Positions 59,084 through 64,000 of a stretch of 64,000 nt of DNA are shown here, piece after piece; positions within the stretch are counted from its first letter, which is position 1; the number at the start of each line of letters is the position of its first letter. The notes under the pieces are model-generated. The model saw nothing but the letters and a program-made list of their open reading frames with translations, searched no databases and was not told where the DNA came from. The DNA is from BOG-908 sp963692875 (lineage in GTDB: Bacteria > Pseudomonadota > Alphaproteobacteria > Acetobacterales > Acetobacteraceae). The stretch covers positions 4,030,001 through 4,094,000 of the forward strand of contig OZ240673.1 in NCBI GenBank assembly GCA_965198755.1. Reading direction: 5' to 3'. The translations under genes were made by a program, and so were the position numbers.

Positions 59084-59722
59084 CTACTGCTCGAGCTGCT
59101 CGCGCTGGTCCTCGACGTCGTGCGACTTGCGCTTCACCTTCGTCTCGGTGATGTGCCAGGTGACGTCCACCTGCCCCCCCGGCAGTGCCTGCGTGGTGCC
59201 GGACAGGTTCGCACTGACCGGCAGCTTTGCCGCCTTGTAGACCGCGCCGATTGCCGCCTCCGCAGCGGCGATCTTCTCGTTGGTCAACTTGTCGCCGACG
59301 GTCAGGCCGGAGGCGGCGGCGAGCTTGTCGCTGGCGACGGACTTGTTGCCCTCGAAAATCTGCGCGTGCAGCACCGGGGCCAAGTGGTTGACGATGGGCG
59401 CCTGCGCACCCTGGTCGTCGATCGTGTAGACGACTTCGACGTGGCTTTTGCCGAGCTGCCGCATGCCGGTCTTGATGCCGCCCACCACGTTGGCCGCCTT
59501 GAGCGTCTTGCCCACGTCCTCCTGGCCGGCGACGATGTCGGCCTGCGTCACGTGGCTGCCCTTGTGGAAGCTCAGCCCGTCCAGCAGGGCCTGGGTGGAC
59601 ACCGTCTTGTTGCCGGTGATGGTGATCTTGTCGACCGTGTAGGTGGTGTCGGCGCGTGCTGCGCCCGCGCTGGCGAGCAGCGCGGCGCAGGCCAGCGCGG
59701 CGGCGGTGATCGTCTTGGTCAA
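59084..59722 (-). CDS. Periplasmic POTRA-like protein
   Basis: 212 residues. Signal peptide (ITAAALACAALLASAGAARAD), then a POTRA-like alpha/beta domain (TYTVDKITITGNKTVSTQAL, followed by VVYTIDDQGAQAPIVNHL). POTRA domains normally belong to BamA/TpsB barrels, but here no barrel follows, so it may be a free-standing chaperone-like protein. TTG 59722 is preferred because GGAG lies about 8 bases upstream and it gives a normal signal peptide; an ATG at 59764 lies farther upstream. Function unknown. Confidence 0.65.
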   Translation of the reverse strand: MTKTITAAALACAALLASAGAARADTTYTVDKITITGNKTVSTQALLDGLSFHKGSHVTQADIVAGQEDVGKTLKAANVVGGIKTGMRQLGKSHVEVVYTIDDQGAQAPIVNHLAPVLHAQIFEGNKSVASDKLAAASGLTVGDKLTNEKIAAAEAAIGAVYKAAKLPVSANLSGTTQALPGGQVDVTWHITETKVKRKSHDVEDQREQLEQ

Positions 59723-59793
59723 TGCTCTGCTCCGTGTTCGTGTAGGAGCGGATGCATCGCACATGCGGTGGAGGCGTCAAGCGAAGCAAGACA

Positions 59794-59925
59794 GAAAGCA
59801 AGGCCTTCTTTTTCGAGAAAAAGAAGCAAAAAGCTTTTGTCGCGGCTGTCGCGGACCTCTCCGCAGACGGGTGCCCAGGACCAAAAGTTTTTTGGTTCTT
59901 TTTCAAAAAAGAACCGCTTGCTTGC
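59794..59925. repeat. Intergenic palindromic repeat
   Basis: Left mini-hairpin CTTC/GAAG, right GTTC/GAAC (shorter T-run). Core GTCGCGGCTGTCGCGGAC ... GGTGCCCAGGACC, asymmetric. It ends exactly before the TrmH stop codon. Confidence 0.88.
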
Positions 59926-60639
59926 TCACCCAAGCCCATACAGCAACACCGCCGCCGCCTGCGCCACGTTCAAACTCTGCACCACCCCACTGCCCGCGAT
60001 GCGCACCTCCCGCCGACACGCCGCCAGCACCGAAGGCGAGACGCCGTGCTCCTCGCTGCCCAGCACCAGCGCCACCGGCCTGTCGCGCGGCATCTCCGCC
60101 ATCGGCACGGCGCCGGGGCGCAGCGTGGCGGCAACTGTGCGGTAGACGGGGGTGAGCGCGTGGAGCAGCGTCGGCAGGTCGCGCGAGCGGTAGAGCTCGA
60201 GGTGTTCCAGCGCGCCCTCGGCGGTGCGGTAGGCGGCGTCCGACGGCAGGGCGGCGCCGGGCGTGTGGTGGATTACCAGGTGACGCACGCCGAAGAAGGC
60301 GGCGCTGCGGGCGATAGCGCCGAGATTGTGCGGGTTGCCGATGCCGTCGAGCACGAGCAGGACCGGCGCACGCGGCGGTGGCTCGGTCGGCTGCAGGATC
60401 GGCACCACGCGGGCGCGGGCGACGGCGGCGATGCCGCCGTGGTGGGTGGTGCCGGCAGCGCGCTCCATCTCGGCTGGCGGCAGCATGCGGTAGGGGGCGC
60501 GGCGGCGGGCTAGCTCGGCGCAGAACGGGCCGGCGGCGAGGCGTGCGGCTTCGGTGTAGAACAGGCGCAATACGGCGTCCGGGCGGCGGGCGAAGAGTGC
60601 AGCCACCGCGTTGGCGCCGCAGATGGTGTCGGTCTGCAT
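59926..60639 (-). CDS. TrmH-family RNA 2'-O-methyltransferase
   Basis: 237 residues. N-terminal substrate-binding part (ICGANAVAALFARRPDAVLR) and a SPOUT domain with the three SAM-knot motifs: LDGIGNPHNLGAIARSAAFF, LVLGSEEHGVSPSVL and VVQSLNVAQAAAVLLYGLG. It methylates ribose in tRNA or 23S rRNA; which one cannot be decided, though the length and N-terminal part favour the RlmB-like group. Divergent from the RluA-type gene with a 30-base gap. Confidence 0.9.
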   Translation of the reverse strand: MQTDTICGANAVAALFARRPDAVLRLFYTEAARLAAGPFCAELARRRAPYRMLPPAEMERAAGTTHHGGIAAVARARVVPILQPTEPPPRAPVLLVLDGIGNPHNLGAIARSAAFFGVRHLVIHHTPGAALPSDAAYRTAEGALEHLELYRSRDLPTLLHALTPVYRTVAATLRPGAVPMAEMPRDRPVALVLGSEEHGVSPSVLAACRREVRIAGSGVVQSLNVAQAAAVLLYGLG

Positions 60640-60669
60640 GGGTCGGGGCTTCGGCCCCAGGGGAGCACG

Positions 60670-61353
60670 GTGTCAACAGATGCAGGTCCGCGCCCGGCCG
60701 CGCCGTCGGTATCGTCCGCCGCGCCGTCGGTGCTGTTCGCCGACCAGCGCTACGTGGTACTCGACAAGCCGGCGGGACTGCCGGTGCATGGCGGGCCGCG
60801 CGGCGGGGCGTCGGTGGAGGACTGGTTTCCGCGGCTGAGCCGGCGGCGCGACGGGCCTTGGCTCGCGCACCGGCTGGACGCGGACACGTCCGGGTGCCTG
60901 GTCGTCGCACTCCGACGGGCGGCGCTGCTGGCCGCGCAGGCGGAGTTCGCGGCCGGGCGGGCGCGCAAGGTGTACTGGGCGGTGGTCCAGGGACGGCCGG
61001 CCGGGGACCGCGGGCGGGTGGACGCGTCGCTCGCCAAGCGGAGCGGGGCAGGGGGATGGCGCATGGTGGTGGACGCGGACGGCCAGCGCGCGGTGACGGA
61101 CTGGCAGGTGCTGGGGACGGCCGACGGGATGAGCTGGCTGGAGCTGCGGCCGCGGACCGGGCGCACCCACCAGGTGCGGGTGCATTGCGCGCATCTGGGC
61201 ACGCCGCTGCTGGGCGATGCGGTGTATGGGGATGGGGTGGGGCGGCTGCAGCTACTCGCGCGGTCGATCGGCCTGGACGTGACGCCGGCGCTAGACGCGG
61301 TGGCGCCGGTGGCGGGGCATATGGCGGAGTTGCTGGCGGCCTGTGGTGGCTGA
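60670..61353 (+). CDS. RluA-family pseudouridine synthase
   Basis: 227 residues. Catalytic motif HRLDADTSGCLVVA with the nucleophile Asp, and the conserved RPRTGRTHQVRVHCAHLGTP and GDAVYGDG. No S4 domain, so it belongs to the shorter RluA/TruC-like group; the target uridine is unknown. GTG 60670 is preceded by GGGGAG. Confidence 0.9.
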   Translation: MSTDAGPRPAAPSVSSAAPSVLFADQRYVVLDKPAGLPVHGGPRGGASVEDWFPRLSRRRDGPWLAHRLDADTSGCLVVALRRAALLAAQAEFAAGRARKVYWAVVQGRPAGDRGRVDASLAKRSGAGGWRMVVDADGQRAVTDWQVLGTADGMSWLELRPRTGRTHQVRVHCAHLGTPLLGDAVYGDGVGRLQLLARSIGLDVTPALDAVAPVAGHMAELLAACGG

Positions 61354-61416
61354 TACGGGACGTCGTCGGGTTCGCGGCTTGATTGCCGTTCTTCCTTGAG
61401 GGGCTGCAGAAGAAAG

Positions 61417-61548
61417 AAAGCAAGGCCTGCTTTTTTGGAAAAAAGCAGCAAAAAACTTTTGTCTCTGCTGTCGCGGACTCTCCCGCAACGCGTACTCAGG
61501 AAACAAAATTTTTTTGGTTCTTTTTTCAAAAAAGAACCGCTTGCTTGC
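61417..61548. repeat. Intergenic palindromic repeat between convergent genes
   Basis: Left mini-hairpin CTGC/GCAG, right GTTC/GAAC. Asymmetric core of the same type as at 17394 (GTCTCTGCTGTCGCGGACTC ... CGCGTACTCAGGAAAC). It ends three bases before the glycosyltransferase stop codon. Confidence 0.88.
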
Positions 61549-61551
61549 GTC

Positions 61552-62475
61552 CTACCCCAGCAAGAACCACAACCGGAACAACTGCGTCTCCGCCCAGTTC
61601 TGCCGCCGCAGTCCCGGGTGCCTCAGTGCGCGCAGCCGCGGCCGCCAGCCGTCGTGCAGCCCCGCCGTGATCAGCCCCAGCGCCTCGCGCGCGCCCGGTG
61701 AGAGCAGGTGCGCCTGCGTCTCCAGCGCGCGCATGTGCGCGCGGAAGGTGCGCATGAACACGTGCGGCCCGCGCCGCAGCGCCGCCCAGCTCCGCCGCAC
61801 CGGCGAGAGCGGCACGCCCACCGCGTTGTGTTCGTGCTGGCGGTACAGCACCGTCGGCACCTGGTCGGCCAGCACCTCGCCGCCGCAAGCGGAAACCAGA
61901 ACGTAGGCCCACCAATCGTGCAGCGTGTCGGTGGGCGCGCAGGCCTCTGCCACCAGGCCGGCGGCGCCGGCGTTCAGCATCACCGTGCAGCCGGTGGCGA
62001 TGTTCTGCGTCATCGCACCGGGAAAGCCGACCTCGCCGCGCAGGCGCGGGCTTTCGCGGATCGGCGAGAGGTCGGCGGCCACCAGCATTTGCCGGGCGCA
62101 GTAGAGCGCCGCCTGCCCGGCCGCCACGCGCCCCAGCGCAGCCACCCCGCGTGCCAGCTTCTCCGGCAGCCAAACGTCGTCCTGGTCGGCGAACGCCACC
62201 ACGCGGCCGCGCGGCGCCCGCCGCAGCAAAGCGAGGAAGCTCGAGGTGATGCCCAGCCGGCCGGCATTGTCGTTGAGGTCCACCACCCGGCCGGCGCCGG
62301 CGCCGGCGGCGAAGCGGCGCATCAGGTCTGGCGTGCCATCGCTGGACCCGTCGTCGCGCCAGAAGATCTGCCAGGCGGCGTGCGACTGGGCGAGGAGGCT
62401 GTCGAGTTGTGCGTCGAGAAAGGCTGCGCCGTTGCGCGTGGACAGCAGGATCGCGACGTCATCGCCAGTGCGCAC
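61552..62475 (-). CDS. Family 2 glycosyltransferase (rhamnosyltransferase-like)
   Basis: 307 residues. GT-A fold with VAILLSTRNGAAFLDAQLDS, FWRDDGSSDGTPDLMRRF and the metal-binding VVAFADQDDVWLPEKLARGV. C-terminal part QVPTVLYRQHEHNAVG is typical of rhamnosyltransferases acting on surface polysaccharide. It lies 11 bases after rfbD and probably uses the dTDP-rhamnose made by that pathway. GTG 62475 is the likely start; a longer open frame upstream overlaps rfbD. Confidence 0.85.
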   Translation of the reverse strand: MRTGDDVAILLSTRNGAAFLDAQLDSLLAQSHAAWQIFWRDDGSSDGTPDLMRRFAAGAGAGRVVDLNDNAGRLGITSSFLALLRRAPRGRVVAFADQDDVWLPEKLARGVAALGRVAAGQAALYCARQMLVAADLSPIRESPRLRGEVGFPGAMTQNIATGCTVMLNAGAAGLVAEACAPTDTLHDWWAYVLVSACGGEVLADQVPTVLYRQHEHNAVGVPLSPVRRSWAALRRGPHVFMRTFRAHMRALETQAHLLSPGAREALGLITAGLHDGWRPRLRALRHPGLRRQNWAETQLFRLWFLLG

Positions 62476-62486
62476 CCCGGCCGCGC

Positions 62487-63479
62487 CTATCCGGTCGCGC
62501 GCTGCTGAGAGGCGGCCTGGGATTCGCCGGTCGCTGCCTGGATGTTGCCGGACGCGGGCCTGACGTCGCCGTGGGCGGCTTGGGATCGGCAGACGGACGC
62601 AACAGCGGGGACCAGGCTGTCGCGCCAGTCCGGCAGGCGGACGCCGAAGACGCGCGCGAGCTTGCCGCACTCCAGCCGCGAGTCGGCCGGCCGCCGGGCC
62701 GGGGTGGGCCAGTCCGACGTGGCGATCGGCTCGACCGCGGGCATCGGCCAGCCATGCCGGCCGGCCTCGGCGAAGATGGCGGTGGCGAACCCGTGCCAGG
62801 TCGTCTCGCCTTGGCCCGCAGCATGGTAGATGCCGGCCAGGTGCTCGCCCTGCGCCCCGGCTCGCGTCCTGTCATGTGAGGCGGACAGCAGCCGGTCGGC
62901 CACGGCCAGCGCCGCGGCGGCCAGGTCGTCCGCGTTGGTGGGGCAGCCGTGCTGGTCGGCCACCACCCGCAAGGCCGGCAGGCGCCGCGCGGCGCCGAGC
63001 ATGGTCAGCAGGAAGTTGCGCCCGGCCCGGGCGTATACCCAGGACGTGCGCAGGATCACCGCGCCGGGATGGGCCGCCAGCACCGCACGCTCGCCGTCCA
63101 GCTTGGTGGCGCCATACACGCCGGTGGGGGCCGTCGCGTCGTCCTCGGTGTAGGGCGCGCCCTTGCAGCCGTCGAAGACGTAGTCGGTGGAGACGTGGAT
63201 CAGCTGCGCGCTGGCCTGGGCGCAGGCTTCGGCCAGCAGGCCGGGCCCCTCGGCGTTGGCCCGCCGGGCCGCAGCGCTGTCCGTCTCGGCGGCGTCCACC
63301 GCGGTGAAGGCGGCGGCGTTGATCACCAGCGCCGGGCGCGCCTGCCGCACCGCGGCGGCCACCGTCTCCGGCCGGTCGAAGTCGAAGACCGGCCGCCCGA
63401 CTACGCTCACCCCGTCCGGCCGGGCGCGGGCCAGCGCCTGTGCCAACTGCCCGGCCCCGCCGGTCACCAGGATGGTCAT
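62487..63479 (-). CDS. rfbD: dTDP-4-dehydrorhamnose reductase
   Basis: 330 residues. Short-chain reductase with the NAD(P)H site MTILVTGGAGQLAQALARA, STDYVFDG, and the catalytic YGATKLDGE (Tyr-x-x-x-Lys), making dTDP-L-rhamnose in the last step of the pathway. Its start overlaps the end of rfbC (ATGA). The last 35 or so residues are Gln/Ala/Ser-rich and unusual for the family. Confidence 0.94.
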   Translation of the reverse strand: MTILVTGGAGQLAQALARARPDGVSVVGRPVFDFDRPETVAAAVRQARPALVINAAAFTAVDAAETDSAAARRANAEGPGLLAEACAQASAQLIHVSTDYVFDGCKGAPYTEDDATAPTGVYGATKLDGERAVLAAHPGAVILRTSWVYARAGRNFLLTMLGAARRLPALRVVADQHGCPTNADDLAAAALAVADRLLSASHDRTRAGAQGEHLAGIYHAAGQGETTWHGFATAIFAEAGRHGWPMPAVEPIATSDWPTPARRPADSRLECGKLARVFGVRLPDWRDSLVPAVASVCRSQAAHGDVRPASGNIQAATGESQAASQQRATG

Positions 63480-64000
63480 GCGCGGAACCAGCCGGCCGCA
63501 GCCGCCCAGCCTGGCAGCACCTGATCCTTGTCCGACAGCGTGGCCTCGCCCGGTGCGACCGGCCATGCCAGCCCCAGCGTGGCGTCGGTCCAGATCACCC
63601 CGCGTTCTGCCGCGCGGTCGTACGGCGCGGTCACCTTGTAGGCCACCTCGGTATCGTCCTCGATGGTGCAGAAGCCGTGCAGGAAGCCGGGCGGCACCCA
63701 TAGCTGGGCGGCGTTCTCCGCCGACAGCACTGCGGCGGCGTGCCGGCCGAAGGTGGGCGAGCCGGCACGCGCGTCCACCGCCACGTCCCAAATGACGCCG
63801 CGCAGCACCCGTACCAGCTTGCCTTGCACGTGCGGCGCCAGCTGGCAGTGCAGGCCGCGCACCGTGCCCCGCGCGCGCGACGAACTCTGGTTGTCCTGCA
63901 CGAAGGGCGCGGTGACGCCGTAGGCGGCCAGCTTCTCGGCCGAGTAAGTCTCCATGAAGGTGCCGCGCTCGTCGCCGAAGCGGGGGGGTGTCACGAGAAG
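63476..64000 (-). CDS. rfbC: dTDP-4-dehydrorhamnose 3,5-epimerase, 5' end outside window
   Basis: The frame stays open to base 64000 (LLVTPPRFGDERGTFMETY), so only the very N-terminus is missing; about 174 residues are visible. Cupin fold with QDNQSSSRARGTVRGLHCQ (catalytic His), VRVLRGVIWDVAVDARAGSP and QLWVPPGFLHGFCTIED, then AYKVTAPYDRAAERGVIW. It is the third step of dTDP-L-rhamnose synthesis and overlaps rfbD by four bases, so the pair is one operon; rfbA and rfbB may lie beyond the edge. Confidence 0.93.
   Translation of the reverse strand, partial: LLVTPPRFGDERGTFMETYSAEKLAAYGVTAPFVQDNQSSSRARGTVRGLHCQLAPHVQGKLVRVLRGVIWDVAVDARAGSPTFGRHAAAVLSAENAAQLWVPPGFLHGFCTIEDDTEVAYKVTAPYDRAAERGVIWTDATLGLAWPVAPGEATLSDKDQVLPGWAAAAGWFRA

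Noticed and set aside
1..64000. tRNA, rRNA or riboswitch genes
   Set aside because: None could be recognised by eye in the intergenic regions; a covariance-model search would be needed to exclude small ones.

Overview
This is a GC-rich chromosomal segment from an alphaproteobacterium, most likely of the Acetobacteraceae/Rhodospirillales type. The taxonomic pointers are a hopanoid gene (hpnH, cut by the left edge), MmcB, UrcA, DUF484 divergent from priA, DUF1302/YCF48/RND transport genes, and many short secreted or membrane proteins. Most genes are housekeeping or envelope functions. No rRNA, tRNA or CRISPR array was seen.

Layout. 0-8.5 kb: hpnH, a small conserved protein, a GAF-GGDEF-EAL protein, priA and DUF484. 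8.7-14.5 kb: an outer-membrane DUF1302 protein, a YCF48-like propeller and an RND/MMPL exporter. 14.7-21.9 kb: a lipoprotein serine protease, an RlmM-like methyltransferase, DUF423, proline iminopeptidase, DUF4142, an amidase and a small secreted protein. 22.4-23.2 kb: an IS5-family element. 23.3-31.6 kb: a seven-gene minus-strand operon encoding a TpsB-like transporter, a DUF2341-ExbB fusion, ExbD, TonB, a porin, a coiled-coil protein and a parvulin-like foldase. It is divergent from a PstS-like phosphate-binding protein (32.1-33.6 kb) whose upstream region carries Pho-box-like sequences. 33.8-44 kb: a TonB-dependent receptor, a sterol-desaturase-like hydroxylase, a single-domain response regulator, a FecR/DUF6600-like protein, small envelope proteins and an orphan PLP-fold protein. 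44-51.9 kb: a metallophosphatase, a degenerate HldE-like protein, a winged-helix/TPR/rhodanese fusion regulator, UrcA, MmcB and an FMN-dependent alpha-hydroxy-acid oxidase. 52-56.3 kb: IS630 and IS30 elements around a topoisomerase IB gene. 56.4-64 kb: ftsK, a periplasmic POTRA-like protein, TrmH, an RluA-type synthase, a glycosyltransferase and the dTDP-rhamnose genes rfbD and rfbC (rfbC cut by the right edge).

The dominant feature is a family of about 30 AT-tract-containing intergenic palindromic repeats with a core of about 135 bp, present at most gene boundaries. Each core has a left mini-hairpin, a central GC-rich segment and a right mini-hairpin. The closing bases of the mini-hairpins vary between copies but usually in compensating pairs. 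The best preserved copies extend to about 200 bp and end in T(T/A)ATNCCAAC-like sequence, which resembles both ends of the IS630 element present here. They are therefore good candidates for a non-autonomous (MITE-like) family mobilised by IS630-type transposase. They abut stop codons, supply the stop codon of one gene, occupy the expected start region of another, and host two IS insertions.

The second candidate system is the phosphate-linked cluster at 23.3-33.6 kb: a two-partner-secretion-like outer-membrane pore encoded with its own fused ExbB, ExbD, TonB and porin, opposite a secreted PstS homologue. The combination suggests a phosphate-starvation-responsive envelope secretion or uptake machine; this is inference.
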